In this document: positions 18,565 through 27,244 of the stretch, one piece after another | Layout of the letters: the number at the start of each line of letters is the position of its first letter | How positions within the stretch are numbered: position 1 is the first letter of the stretch | Origin: Fulvimonas sp. R45 | GTDB taxonomy: Bacteria; Pseudomonadota; Gammaproteobacteria; Xanthomonadales; Rhodanobacteraceae | Reading direction: 5' to 3' | Assembly (NCBI RefSeq): GCF_030504985.1 | Contig: NZ_JASERU010000008.1 | Location: 1 to 64,000 of the forward strand | DNA length: 64,000 nucleotides | The notes under the pieces: generated by a model | The model's input: the letters and a program-made list of their open reading frames with translations, nothing else | Told to the model about the DNA's origin: nothing | The model's database searches: none | Made by a program: the position numbers and the translations under genes

Positions 18565-18835
18565 CGCGTCGGCGGCGCGGCTGTATCCGCAGTGGCGCCT
18601 GCCGGTGGCGCGTCGCGCGCCCGGATCCCTCACCTGGCGGGCCACGGGACGATTCCGGGTTGCCTGGCGTCGGGGTCGTCCGTGCCGTGGTTGGCGGAAC
18701 TTTCGTCCAGGCCGATGGTAGATTGTGTCGGCTCACAGGCATGTCTTTCGCGATGCTGTCGACCGCATGGAGACAGCGCAACCCGTTGCTGGTGTAGGAA
18801 CGCACCAGCGGGCGGAGTGGCGAGAAGGGGGGGGA

Positions 18836-19576
18836 ATGTCGCCGATTCACGAGGCGGTTGACGGTGTAGTCCCGAAAGGTCCGAGTCACGCGCGATCGTC
18901 GTCGGGCACGACGCTGGCGGACGTGCAGCTGATCCAGCAACTGCATGACGGTCCCACGCAGTGGATGGCGCTGGCGTTGCTCCAGCTGGACCGAACCCTG
19001 GGAGCCGGCTGCGTGGCGGACGCCCGCCTGCTCAACAACGTCCGCACGCTGCTGGGCGAGGCGTTGCGCAGTATCCGGCACGTGCTCGACGATGGGGGCG
19101 GCAGCGAGCCGGTCGCGGCGATGTCGCTGGGCGCCGCACTGGCGCAACTGGGCCGGCGGCTCGCCGCGTTGACCGCATTGACGCTGCGCCTGGAGTGCGA
19201 CGAGCGGGTCGTCGACCCGCCGGCGCCGGTGACGGCGATGGTGCTGCACGCGGTACAGGAGTTGCTACTGAACACCTGCAAGCACGCGCCTGGAGCACAG
19301 GCCGAGGTGGTGCTCGCGGCCGAGGGCGACGGCTTCGAGCTGACCGTGTGCGACGACGGACCCGGGTTCGATCCGACCGCCCTCTACCGGCGCCGCCGCA
19401 TCTTGGGGGGATTGGGGCTGGGTACCTTGCCGGAGCGGCTGGCCGGCGTCGGGGTGGGGTTCCGCGTGCGCAGCCGGCCGGGCGCCGGGGTGCGGGCATG
19501 CATGTGCTGGCCCGCGGGGCCGGACGGTCCGCGATGCGGCCCGCCGCGTGCCCGCGCCAAGATGACCGGGCCGTGA
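18836..19576 (+). CDS. Soluble histidine kinase, HisKA_3/HATPase type
   Basis: The 246-residue protein has no membrane segment, so it is cytoplasmic. The phospho-acceptor region is LIQQLHDGPTQWMALALLQL with His37, of the kind paired with LuxR-type regulators. The ATPase part shows ELLLNTCKHA (Asn146), CDDGPGFDP and the loop GGLGLGTLPERL. It lacks any recognisable sensor domain. ATG 18836 has a long G-rich ribosome site. Its stop overlaps the GTG of the response regulator, so the two are translated together. They lie directly upstream of the injection-system operon and might control it; that is inference. Confidence 0.85.
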   Translation: MSPIHEAVDGVVPKGPSHARSSSGTTLADVQLIQQLHDGPTQWMALALLQLDRTLGAGCVADARLLNNVRTLLGEALRSIRHVLDDGGGSEPVAAMSLGAALAQLGRRLAALTALTLRLECDERVVDPPAPVTAMVLHAVQELLLNTCKHAPGAQAEVVLAAEGDGFELTVCDDGPGFDPTALYRRRRILGGLGLGTLPERLAGVGVGFRVRSRPGAGVRACMCWPAGPDGPRCGPPRARAKMTGP

Positions 19577-20223
19577 GCATTCGCATCGTTCTGGGCGACG
19601 ATCACGTCATGCTGCGCGAAGGCCTGATGGCCTTGCTGCGCCACGAGCCCGACATCGAGGTCCTGGGGCAGGCGGGTCATGGCCTAGAGTTGCTGCGCCT
19701 GGCGCGCGAACTGCGCCCCGATGTGGTAGTGGCCGATGTCGCGATGCCGTATGTCAGCGGCATCGAAGTGGCGCGCCGCATGCGCAGCGAATTGCTGCCG
19801 GGCAAGGTGCTGTGCCTGTCGGTCAGCGCCCAGCCAGCCCGCGTGACCGAGGCACTGGAGGCGGGCGCCGCCGGTTACGTGCTGAAGGAGAACTGCTTCG
19901 ACGAGCTGGCCCGGGCGATCCGCCACGCCTTCGGCAACCAGGTGTTCCTGAGCGCTGAACTGGTGGCGCCGGTGATGAACGCCTATCGGACGGCCGGCGG
20001 CGGGCATGGCGCCTCGATGCCGCCGCCGCTGACCTGGCGCGAGCGCGAGGTGGTCCAGCTTTTCGCCGAGGGCTGCTCCACCCAGCAGGTGGCCCGGCGC
20101 CTGCACATCAGCGCCAAGACGGTGGCCACGCACCGGTCGCACGTGTTCCGCAAGCTCAATATCAGCAGCCTCGCCGAACTCACCCGGTTCGCAGTCAAGC
20201 AGGGCATGACGCCGCTGGACTGA
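19573..20223 (+). CDS. LuxR/NarL-family response regulator
   Basis: The 216-residue protein has an N-terminal receiver domain (1-120) with acidic pair Asp9/Asp10, phospho-acceptor Asp55 (VVVADVAMPY) and Lys105. A C-terminal LuxR helix-turn-helix follows (LTWREREVVQLFAEGCSTQQ, about 153-212). The GTG at 19573 overlaps the kinase stop. It is the presumed partner of the upstream kinase. The next gene in the same direction, after 312 bases, is the first of the injection-system cluster. Confidence 0.9.
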   Translation: MSIRIVLGDDHVMLREGLMALLRHEPDIEVLGQAGHGLELLRLARELRPDVVVADVAMPYVSGIEVARRMRSELLPGKVLCLSVSAQPARVTEALEAGAAGYVLKENCFDELARAIRHAFGNQVFLSAELVAPVMNAYRTAGGGHGASMPPPLTWREREVVQLFAEGCSTQQVARRLHISAKTVATHRSHVFRKLNISSLAELTRFAVKQGMTPLD

Positions 20224-20535
20224 AATCGCGCGGCACAGCATCCGCGCAGCGCCGGTTTCCCGTCGGGCCCGGCGCGCATCCGGAAGCATCCGCTCCCAAT
20301 CGATCGCTTCGTGGTCCGGCCGCCCCATGGCTGGACCGGGCGGCCGTGGCTCGGTCATGGCATCAGCAAAACGGAGGTCAATATCAGCAGATTGCTGATA
20401 GGGGCGAGCCGGGCTGTGTGGGTACTCTGCAAACATTCTTCTGCCGCTCGCGCCAGCACCTGGGTGCTGGACGTTCGCCGTGCTGGACGCACGGCTTGGG
20501 CGCCAGGGAGCGGAGACTCGTCGGACAGGGGCGAC
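20224..20535 (+). promoter_or_regulatory. Upstream region of the injection-system operon, with inverted repeats
   Basis: This gene-free stretch holds a GC-rich hairpin at 20317-20346 (CGGCCGCCC with GGGCGGCCG, 12-base loop) and a perfect 8-bp inverted repeat TATCAGCA-GAT-TGCTGATA at 20382-20400. A further ATCAGCA direct copy lies at 20362-20368. The spacing and symmetry suit a dimeric regulator site, for example the LuxR-type regulator just upstream. I could not assign convincing -35/-10 boxes. Confidence 0.45.
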
Positions 20536-21117
20536 GTGGTGATCGATCGGGTGTTGGGGCATTTGGCGACGCATCTCAATGGCTACTACCGGAGACATTT
20601 CCAGGTGGCCGAGGATGTTGCGGTCGTCTCCAACCTGCAGGAGGTGGGCGGGGCGCCGGTGGTGCTGTCCGCCAACAAGGTGACGCTCTTCCTGAGCGGC
20701 ATCGAGCGCGACACCCTGGCGCACCAGGCCAAGGCTTCCCCCGTCTCCGCCGGGCAGGGCATCGCGCAGGGCATGCCGCCGGTCTACCTCAACCTGCTGG
20801 TGATGTGCGCGGCCAACTTCAGCGGCAGCCACTACCCGGAGGCGCTGAAGTTCCTTTCCAGCGCCATCGTCTTCTTCCAGGCGAACGCCGTGTTCGATCA
20901 CCAGAACACGCCGGACATGGACGGCCGGCTGGAACGGCTGGCGCTGAACATGGAGAACCTGAGCAGCCAGGAGATGCACAGCCTGTGGAGCATCCACGGC
21001 GGACGCTACCTGCCGTCGGCGCTGTTCCGGGTACGCATGATCACCCTGGATGCCGGCGGCGTGCGCGGTCGCGATCCCGCCGTCAGCCAGGCGGACACCG
21101 GAGTACGGGCGCAATGA
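20536..21117 (+). CDS. DUF4255 (Pvc16-like) contractile injection system protein
   Basis: The 193-residue protein matches the N-terminal DUF4255 region of Pvc16/Afp16-type proteins, which cap and terminate the tube and sheath of Pvc/Afp-like particles. Recognisable are VVSNLQEVGGAP near residue 34, PPVYLNLLVMCAANFSGSHY and EALKFLSSAIVFFQANAVFD. The start is taken as the GTG at 20536 with AGGGGC upstream; GTG 20539 is equally possible. It is the first gene of the cluster and overlaps the next by four bases. Confidence 0.8.
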   Translation: MVIDRVLGHLATHLNGYYRRHFQVAEDVAVVSNLQEVGGAPVVLSANKVTLFLSGIERDTLAHQAKASPVSAGQGIAQGMPPVYLNLLVMCAANFSGSHYPEALKFLSSAIVFFQANAVFDHQNTPDMDGRLERLALNMENLSSQEMHSLWSIHGGRYLPSALFRVRMITLDAGGVRGRDPAVSQADTGVRAQ

Positions 21118-21935
21118 CCGGCCCGGCGAGCCCGCCCGCTGCGGACCGTGCCGGCATGTCGGCCTACCGGCTGCTCGCCGCGGTCCACGTCACGCACGAT
21201 TACTTCGCCGATGGCCGCCCGCCCTGCATGCTGTTCTCGCCGCATGCCGCCACTGCCGCGTTCCTGCGCCGCTTCGACATGCGCATGCATGCTGAAGGGT
21301 CCGGCTTCGTCATCGGCGTCTGCGATGGGCAGCGGGCGAACCTGTGGAGCGAACGCATCGACGAGGGCACGCCGCGCGCGTTGTGCTTCGACGTGCGCTC
21401 GGCCGATCCCGAGAGCGCCTATTACACCGAGGCGGTGACCGCATCGGCGCAGGTGGCGGACGACGCCGTGCGCGTGCCGCCCCTGCTGCCGGTCGAGCCG
21501 TCCGCGTCGGCGCCGCTGGCGACGCTGGCCCTGCCGCTGAACCCGGGCCCGGCCGACGACTTCGCCGGCTGGGACGCCGCTGCCTGCGTGTCGTACCGCC
21601 TGTGCCTGCGCAGCCCCGGCACGATCTGGAAGTACGTGCTGGTCGGTGACTGGCGCGACCGCAAGCTGGCCGTCGTGGATCCGCGCGGCGAGGTAGCGTT
21701 CACCGCGCCGGCGAGTGAGCGCATGCCCGACGGCAGCGCGGCGCTGGCGACGTATTCGAGCGTGCCGATCACGCTGCGCGAGCGGCCTGCGCAGCGCTTC
21801 CAGCTGCATGACGTCACCGATGCGCCCGGGCGCGTCCTGGTGCCGCGGCTGCCCGGTGCCCGGCCGCGAGGCCTGTGGCGCGAGATGCAAGGCTCCACGC
21901 CGATCGCGGTATCGGAAATTTTCGTTCACAGCTGA
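21114..21935 (+). CDS. Uncharacterised injection-system cluster protein
   Basis: I do not recognise a named domain in this 273-residue protein. It opens with YRLLAAVHVTHDYFADGRPP and continues with a beta-rich pattern (FVIGVCDGQRANLWSERIDE, VSYRLCLRSPGTIWKYVLVG). It has no signal peptide or membrane helix. It starts with ATG overlapping the DUF4255 stop and ends 23 bases before the sheath gene, so it is inside the operon. From memory, proteins with a similar opening occur at this place in other injection-system loci, but no function is known to me. Confidence 0.75.
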   Translation: MTGPASPPAADRAGMSAYRLLAAVHVTHDYFADGRPPCMLFSPHAATAAFLRRFDMRMHAEGSGFVIGVCDGQRANLWSERIDEGTPRALCFDVRSADPESAYYTEAVTASAQVADDAVRVPPLLPVEPSASAPLATLALPLNPGPADDFAGWDAAACVSYRLCLRSPGTIWKYVLVGDWRDRKLAVVDPRGEVAFTAPASERMPDGSAALATYSSVPITLRERPAQRFQLHDVTDAPGRVLVPRLPGARPRGLWREMQGSTPIAVSEIFVHS

Positions 21936-21958
21936 CACACACTGACAGGAGCCCAACG

Positions 21959-23530
21959 ATGGGTGCAATGAAGACACCGGGTGTTTATATCGTCGAGAAG
22001 AATGCGTTCCCCAACTCGGTGGTGGAAGTGGCTACCGCCGTGCCCGCATTCATCGGCCACACCGAAAAAGCCGACAACCGCAGCAAGCCGCTGGCGTTCA
22101 AGCCGTGGCGGATCAGCTCGATGGCGGAATTCCACCAGTACTACGGCATGGCGCCGAATCCGCGCTTCAACATCGCGGTGAAGTCCGACCCGTCCGCGCT
22201 GGCCGATTTCACCGCGCTGGACAAGGACAACAAGCCCGCCGAGTACGTGCTCGAGCAGCCGGCCGGCAAGGACGGCGGCTGCTACACGCTGTACAACGCC
22301 ATGCGGCATTTCTTCCAGAACGGCGGCGGCCCGTGCTACGTGGTGTCGGTGGGCGACTACACGCAGGACGTCGACCTGGACAAGTTCAACCGCGGCATCG
22401 AGGAACTGCTCAAGGAGCAGGAGCCCACGATGCTGGTGATTCCCGAGGCGGTGCTGTTCAAGCAGCCCGACTGCATCAGCCTGCAGCAGAACATGCTGGC
22501 GCATTGCGGCGACAAGATGCGCAACCGCGTGGCGATCCTCGACGTCTGGGGCGGCGACAAGCCGCGCAACGACCCGGGCGGCGATCCGGTCGACGCGTTC
22601 CGCAACAGCCTGGGCATCAATTTCCTCAACTACGCGGCGGCCTACTACCCGTGGGTGAACACCACGGTGGTGGGCGAGAACGAGCTGAGCTACGAGAACA
22701 TCGCCTCGGCCGACGTGCTGCAGGCGCTGCTGCGCAGCGAACTGGGCCTGCCCGAGGCCGCGCCCGACGGCGCCAGTCTCAAGGTCAAGGAGCAGATCCA
22801 GGCGATCGCCGACATCACCAAGGACTGGAGCGCGCTCGACCCGAAGCCGACCGCCGACGCGATCCTGGCCAACAAGGCCATGCTCAACAAGACGCTCGGC
22901 ACGATCAGCCCGCTGTTCAACACGATCATGGAGCTGGTCCGCGGCAAGCTCAACCTGATGCCGCCGAGCGCGGCGATGGCTGGCATCTACACCATGGTCG
23001 ACAACAGCCGCGGCGTGTGGAAGGCGCCGGCCAACGTCAGCCTGTCCGGCGTGGTGTCGCCGGCGGTGACGATCTCGGCGGTGGACCAGGAGGACCTGAA
23101 CGTCACCACCCAGGGCAAGTCGATCAACGCCATCCGCAGCTTCATCGGCGAAGGGGTGCTGGTGTGGGGCGCGCGCACGCTGGACGGCAACAGCCTCGAC
23201 TGGCGCTACATCAACGTGCGCCGCACGATGATCATGCTGGAGGAGTCCTGCCGGCTGGCGGCCAAGGCGCTGGTGTTCGAGCCCAACGTCGCCAATACCT
23301 GGATCACCATCAAGAGCATGATCCAGAACTTCCTGACCAGCATCTGGAAGCGCGGCGGGCTGGCCGGCGCGGTGCCGGAAGACGCCTTCAGCGTGCACTG
23401 CGGGCTGGGCGAAACGATGACCCCGGACGACATCCTCGAAGGCATCCTGCGCGTCACCGTGCTGGTGGCGATGGTGCGCCCGGCGGAGTTCATCGAGATC
23501 ACCTTCCAGCAGCAGATGCAGAAATCGTGA
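21959..23530 (+). CDS. Contractile sheath protein (Pvc2-4-like)
   Basis: The 523-residue sheath subunit polymerises around the inner tube and contracts to drive it into the target. The N-terminal TPGVYIVEKNAFPNSVVEV is the hallmark opening of tail sheath proteins. The C-terminal third (IRSFIGEGVLVWGARTLDGN...DWRYINVRRTMIMLEESC) is the conserved inner-layer domain. ATG 21959 has a clean AGGAG site. Only one sheath gene is present, whereas Pvc and Afp clusters have three. The particle is therefore simpler in composition than those, closer to single-sheath systems. Confidence 0.93.
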   Translation: MGAMKTPGVYIVEKNAFPNSVVEVATAVPAFIGHTEKADNRSKPLAFKPWRISSMAEFHQYYGMAPNPRFNIAVKSDPSALADFTALDKDNKPAEYVLEQPAGKDGGCYTLYNAMRHFFQNGGGPCYVVSVGDYTQDVDLDKFNRGIEELLKEQEPTMLVIPEAVLFKQPDCISLQQNMLAHCGDKMRNRVAILDVWGGDKPRNDPGGDPVDAFRNSLGINFLNYAAAYYPWVNTTVVGENELSYENIASADVLQALLRSELGLPEAAPDGASLKVKEQIQAIADITKDWSALDPKPTADAILANKAMLNKTLGTISPLFNTIMELVRGKLNLMPPSAAMAGIYTMVDNSRGVWKAPANVSLSGVVSPAVTISAVDQEDLNVTTQGKSINAIRSFIGEGVLVWGARTLDGNSLDWRYINVRRTMIMLEESCRLAAKALVFEPNVANTWITIKSMIQNFLTSIWKRGGLAGAVPEDAFSVHCGLGETMTPDDILEGILRVTVLVAMVRPAEFIEITFQQQMQKS

Positions 23531-23598
23531 CCCGCGGCGGGTCGCGCGTGGCGGCCCGCGGCGCGTATCGCACCACCTTGCATTGACGGAGCATTCCC

Positions 23599-24057
23599 AT
23601 GGCAGACGACGGTTCCCAGCAGTCCACCAACATATGGCCGATGCCGAAGTTCTACTTCCAGGTGAAGTGGGATTCGGCGGTGATGTCGTTCGAAGAGGTT
23701 TCCGGGCTGGACGTCGAGGCCCAGCCGATCGAGTACCGGCACGGCGACAGCCCGGTGTATGCGGCGATCAAGATGCCGGGCCTGAAGAAATACGGCAACG
23801 TGACGATGAAGAAGGGCGTGTTCAAGGGCGACAACAAGTTCTGGGACTGGTTCAACCAGATCAAGATGAACACGATCAAGCGCGTGCCGGTGACGATCAG
23901 CCTGCTCGATGAAAGCGGCAAGCCGACCATGGTGTGGACGCTGATCAACGCCTGGCCGACCAAGATCACCGGCACCGACCTGAAGGCGCAGGGCAACGAA
24001 GTGGCGATCGAGACGATCGAGGTGGCGCACGAGGGCCTGACCATCGCCAATGGCTGA
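23599..24057 (+). CDS. Inner tube protein (Pvc1/Pvc5-like, gp19 family)
   Basis: The 152-residue protein is a hexameric-ring tube subunit of the T4 gp19/Hcp type. It contains FYFQVKWDSAVMSFEEVSGL, KMPGLKKYGNVTMKKGVFKG and the C-terminal GNEVAIETIEVAHEGL. A paralogue follows directly. This copy, next to the sheath gene, is the likelier bulk tube subunit. The strong match of its C-terminus to the next gene's (NEVALETIELAY) supports common descent. Confidence 0.92.
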   Translation: MADDGSQQSTNIWPMPKFYFQVKWDSAVMSFEEVSGLDVEAQPIEYRHGDSPVYAAIKMPGLKKYGNVTMKKGVFKGDNKFWDWFNQIKMNTIKRVPVTISLLDESGKPTMVWTLINAWPTKITGTDLKAQGNEVAIETIEVAHEGLTIANG

Positions 24058-24089
24058 GATGGGAATGGCTGATACGGACCGACCCGGCC

Positions 24090-24560
24090 ATGAGTGACGT
24101 CGCAAGCCTGCTCGGGGCGCCGCTGCCGGCGGCGTTCCAGTTCACCGTCAGCTTCAACGCGATCCCGTCGGGCATCGACAGCTCGTTCCAGGAGGTGTCG
24201 GGCCTGGAGCAGGGCATGGACGTGGAGGAGCTGCGCGAAGGGGGCGAGAACCGCTTCGTGCACCAGCTGCCCAAGGGGGTGCAGCAGAAAAAGCTGACCC
24301 TCAAGCGCGGCGTGGCGGGGCTGACCTCGCCCCTGGTGCTCTGGTGCAAGGCCACCCTGGAAGGCGGGCTGTCGATACCCATCGTGCCGGTGCCGCTGCT
24401 GGTCAGCCTGCTGGACGCGTCGTCGCTGCCGCTGCGGTCCTGGCTGTTCAGCAACGCGTACCCGGTGCGCTGGGACGTCGACGCCTTCAACTCGACCAAG
24501 AACGAAGTGGCGCTGGAGACGATCGAGCTTGCCTACCAATACGCCCAACGAATGCTGTGA
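24090..24560 (+). CDS. Second tube protein (Pvc5-like tube initiator)
   Basis: This 156-residue gp19-family protein shares the plan of its neighbour: FQFTVSFNAIPSGIDSSFQEVSGLEQG is replaced here in order by a central KKLTLKRGVAG strand and a C-terminal NEVALETIELAYQYA. In Pvc and Afp particles the second tube paralogue forms the first ring on the spike and joins tube to baseplate; I infer the same here. ATG 24090 was chosen over earlier frames because the conserved domain begins at once. Confidence 0.88.
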   Translation: MSDVASLLGAPLPAAFQFTVSFNAIPSGIDSSFQEVSGLEQGMDVEELREGGENRFVHQLPKGVQQKKLTLKRGVAGLTSPLVLWCKATLEGGLSIPIVPVPLLVSLLDASSLPLRSWLFSNAYPVRWDVDAFNSTKNEVALETIELAYQYAQRML

Positions 24561-24569
24561 GAGAGCGCC

Positions 24570-24749
24570 ATGACGCTGGAAATCCGCCAGATGGTGATCA
24601 AGTCGGACATCGCCAACACCAACGGCAAGCCGGCGCCTGGGCCGGCGGACGACGAGACCGACGGCAGCGGGTGTGACGACGGGCGCAGCGGCGCGGAAGC
24701 CCTGCGCTCCGGCCTTGCGGCCGAGCTCGAACGACTGCGGGAGCGCTGA
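24570..24749 (+). CDS. DUF5908 (Pvc6-like) small injection-system protein
   Basis: A 59-residue protein reads MTLEIRQMVIKSDIANTNGK at its start, then an acidic Gly/Asp linker and a short C-terminal helix (LRSGLAAELERLRER). The opening fits DUF5908 proteins, which occupy the place between the second tube protein and the LysM protein in Pvc/Afp-like clusters. It starts nine bases after the tube gene and ends two bases before the LysM gene. Its role in the baseplate or tube junction is not known to me. Confidence 0.8.
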   Translation: MTLEIRQMVIKSDIANTNGKPAPGPADDETDGSGCDDGRSGAEALRSGLAAELERLRER

Positions 24750-24751
24750 GG

Positions 24752-25444
24752 GTGTCCATCCTGTCCGGCCAGAAGGCCGCGCTCAAGATCGTCGCCTGCA
24801 GCATGAGCGGCGACTCGGTGACGCCGAGCGGCGACCCGTCGGAGTCGATCTCGCTGATGATCAACCCGGCCGAGCTGAGCCTGAAGCGCAAGACCGAGTT
24901 CAGCCGCTGCGTGCCGATGGGCGACCCGGGCAGCGGGCGCAACTTCAGCCGCATGCAGCCCGACACGCTGGCCTTCGTCACGGTGTTCGACGGCACCGGC
25001 GCGGTGCCGGTGCCGGTGGGCCTGCCAAGCGAAGTGGAGGATCAGCTCGACGCGCTGAACAAGATCGTCTACTCCTACGACGGCCAGCAGCACCAGCCGG
25101 ACGTGGTGCAGATCGTGTGGGGCACCTTGCTGTTCAACGGGCGGCTGACCTCGCTGGACATCGACTACACGCTGTTCAAGCCGAGCGGGGCACCCCTGCG
25201 CGCCAAGGTGTCGCTGTCGTTCCAGGGCTACAAGAGCCGGCAGGAGGCGGCGCTGGAAGCCAGCGCTTCATCGCCCGACCTCAGCCACCGGGTGGTGGTG
25301 AAGGACGGCGACACGCTGCCCCTGCTGTGCCATCGCATCTATGGCGACAGCGGCTATTACGTCGACGTGGCGCGCTTCAACGGCCTGTCGTCGTTCCGCC
25401 GCCTCAGGCCCGGGTCGACCCTGCATTTTCCGCCGCTGGGTTGA
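24752..25444 (+). CDS. LysM-domain baseplate hub protein (Pvc7-like)
   Basis: The 230-residue protein starts with a tail-hub region (ISLMINPAELSLKRKTEFSR) and ends with a LysM domain (about 182-228: HRVVVKDGDTLPLLCHRIYG). In Pvc/Afp particles this protein links the tube-initiator ring to the spike, like T4 gp53/gp54. The start is the GTG at 24752, two bases after the DUF5908 stop. The LysM part here binds within the particle rather than cell-wall glycan, by analogy. Confidence 0.9.
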   Translation: MSILSGQKAALKIVACSMSGDSVTPSGDPSESISLMINPAELSLKRKTEFSRCVPMGDPGSGRNFSRMQPDTLAFVTVFDGTGAVPVPVGLPSEVEDQLDALNKIVYSYDGQQHQPDVVQIVWGTLLFNGRLTSLDIDYTLFKPSGAPLRAKVSLSFQGYKSRQEAALEASASSPDLSHRVVVKDGDTLPLLCHRIYGDSGYYVDVARFNGLSSFRRLRPGSTLHFPPLG

Positions 25445-25447
25445 GCC

Positions 25448-27235
25448 ATGGCCGATGCTTCCAACACCAGCGCGAACGGACCGCTTCGCGTCAGCATCAG
25501 CGCCGGGGGACAGGCGCTGACCACCTTGCCGATCGTCAGCGTCACCGTGCGCCGCGCGATCAACCGCATCCCGTGGGCGGAAATCGTGCTGCAGGACGGC
25601 GACATGCCGACCGGCAGCTTCGTGCTGAGCGACGCCGCCACCTTCGCGCCCGGCGCCGAGATCGTGGTCAGCGCCGGCTTCGGCAGCGACGAGGCGGTGC
25701 TGTTCACCGGCGTGGCGATGCGCCATGGCGTGAAGATCGACGGCGCGAGCAATGCGCGCCTGGTGGTCGAGTGCCGCGACAAGGCGGCCAGGATGACGAT
25801 CGGGCGCAGCAACGCCAACTACCTGCAGCAGACGGACAGTGACATCATCGCCACGCTGATCGGCAACCACGGCCTGTCGGCGGACGTGCAGTCCACCGCC
25901 ACGCAGTACGACGAACTGGTGCAGTTCTACTGCAGCGACTGGGATTTCATGCTGGCCCGCGCCGACGCCAACGGCCTGCTGGTGAACGTGGACGCGGGCA
26001 CGGTCGGGGTGAAGCCGCCGAGCACGTCCGGTCCGGCGGTGCTGAGCGTGAGCTGGGGCATGGACCTGCTGTCGTTCGAGGCCGACATCGACGCGCGCAG
26101 CCAGTTCACGGCCGTGCAGGCGGCCTCGTGGGACCCGAAGCAGCAGGCCGTGGCGCTGGGCGATTCGGCCAGTCCGCTCAGCCTCAACGCGCAAGGCAAC
26201 CTCGACGGCAGCACGCTGGCGCAGGTGGCCAGCCCCGCCACCTACGGGTTGCAGACCGGGACGGCCCAGCCCGCCGCCACGCTGACGGACTGGGCCAAGG
26301 CCACCCAGCAGAAGGCCGCGCTGGCGCGCATCCGCGGACGCATGCGCCTGCTGGGCAACGCGGCCGTGGTGCCGGACAGCCTGGTCGAGGTGAAGGGCGT
26401 CGGCGCGCGCTTCAGCGGTTCGGTCTACGTGTCGGCGGTGGAACATCGCCTGGCCAACGGCAACTGGATCAGCGAGGTGGAGTTCGGCCTGCGCCCGGAA
26501 TGGCATGTCGAGCGCGACGACGTGATGGCGCCGGCCAACGGCGGCCTGCTGCCCGGGGTCAGCGGCCTGCAGATCGGGGTGGTGCTGAAGCTCGACGGCG
26601 ATCCGGAAGGCGAGGAGCGCATCCAGGTCAAGCTGCCGGTGCTGCAGGCGCAGACCGAAGGCGTGTGGGCGCGGCTGCTGCAGTTCCACGCCTCCAGCGC
26701 GTTCGGCGCGTTCTTCGTGCCGGAGGTCGGCGACGAGGTGCTGATCGGCTACCTCAACGCCGACCCCAGCCACCCGGTGGTGCTGGGCTCGCTGTACAGC
26801 AGCTCGCGCAAGCCGCCCTACGCGATCGAGGCGGAAAACAACACCAAGGCCATCGTCACCCGCTGCCTGCACAAGATCGAGTTCAACGAGCAGGACAAGA
26901 TCATCACGATCATCACGCCCGGCAACAACCAGGTGGTGCTCGACGACAAGAACCAGGCCATCACGGTGCAGGACCAGAACAACAACAGCGTGAAGCTTTC
27001 CGGCGACGGGATCGCCCTGACCAGCCAGTCCGACATCAAGCTCACCGCGCAGGGCGGAGTCACCATCAGCGCCAACGCCGCCATCAACATCGAGTCCCAG
27101 GCCGACGTCAAGGCGGCCGGGCTCAACGTCAACTGCGAAGCCCAGATCGGCTTCGTCGGCAAGGGCTCGGCCACCGCTGAGCTTTCCGCGTCCGGCCAGA
27201 CCACGGTCAAGGGCGCGATGGTCATGATCAACTGA
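25448..27235 (+). CDS. VgrG/gp5-gp27-like central spike (Pvc8-like)
   Basis: The 595-residue protein forms the trimeric spike. Residues 1-370 are the gp27-like hub (LVVECRDKAARMTIGRSN, SWDPKQQAVALGDSA). An OB domain covers about 375-460 (VVLKLDGDPEGEERIQVKLP, EVGDEVLIGYLNADPSHPVV). The C-terminus is a repetitive beta-helix rich in Asn, Ser and Thr (ISANAAINIESQADV). No extra effector domain is attached. It is followed by the PAAR tip gene nine bases on. Confidence 0.93.
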   Translation: MADASNTSANGPLRVSISAGGQALTTLPIVSVTVRRAINRIPWAEIVLQDGDMPTGSFVLSDAATFAPGAEIVVSAGFGSDEAVLFTGVAMRHGVKIDGASNARLVVECRDKAARMTIGRSNANYLQQTDSDIIATLIGNHGLSADVQSTATQYDELVQFYCSDWDFMLARADANGLLVNVDAGTVGVKPPSTSGPAVLSVSWGMDLLSFEADIDARSQFTAVQAASWDPKQQAVALGDSASPLSLNAQGNLDGSTLAQVASPATYGLQTGTAQPAATLTDWAKATQQKAALARIRGRMRLLGNAAVVPDSLVEVKGVGARFSGSVYVSAVEHRLANGNWISEVEFGLRPEWHVERDDVMAPANGGLLPGVSGLQIGVVLKLDGDPEGEERIQVKLPVLQAQTEGVWARLLQFHASSAFGAFFVPEVGDEVLIGYLNADPSHPVVLGSLYSSSRKPPYAIEAENNTKAIVTRCLHKIEFNEQDKIITIITPGNNQVVLDDKNQAITVQDQNNNSVKLSGDGIALTSQSDIKLTAQGGVTISANAAINIESQADVKAAGLNVNCEAQIGFVGKGSATAELSASGQTTVKGAMVMIN

Positions 27236-27244
27236 GGAGCCGCG

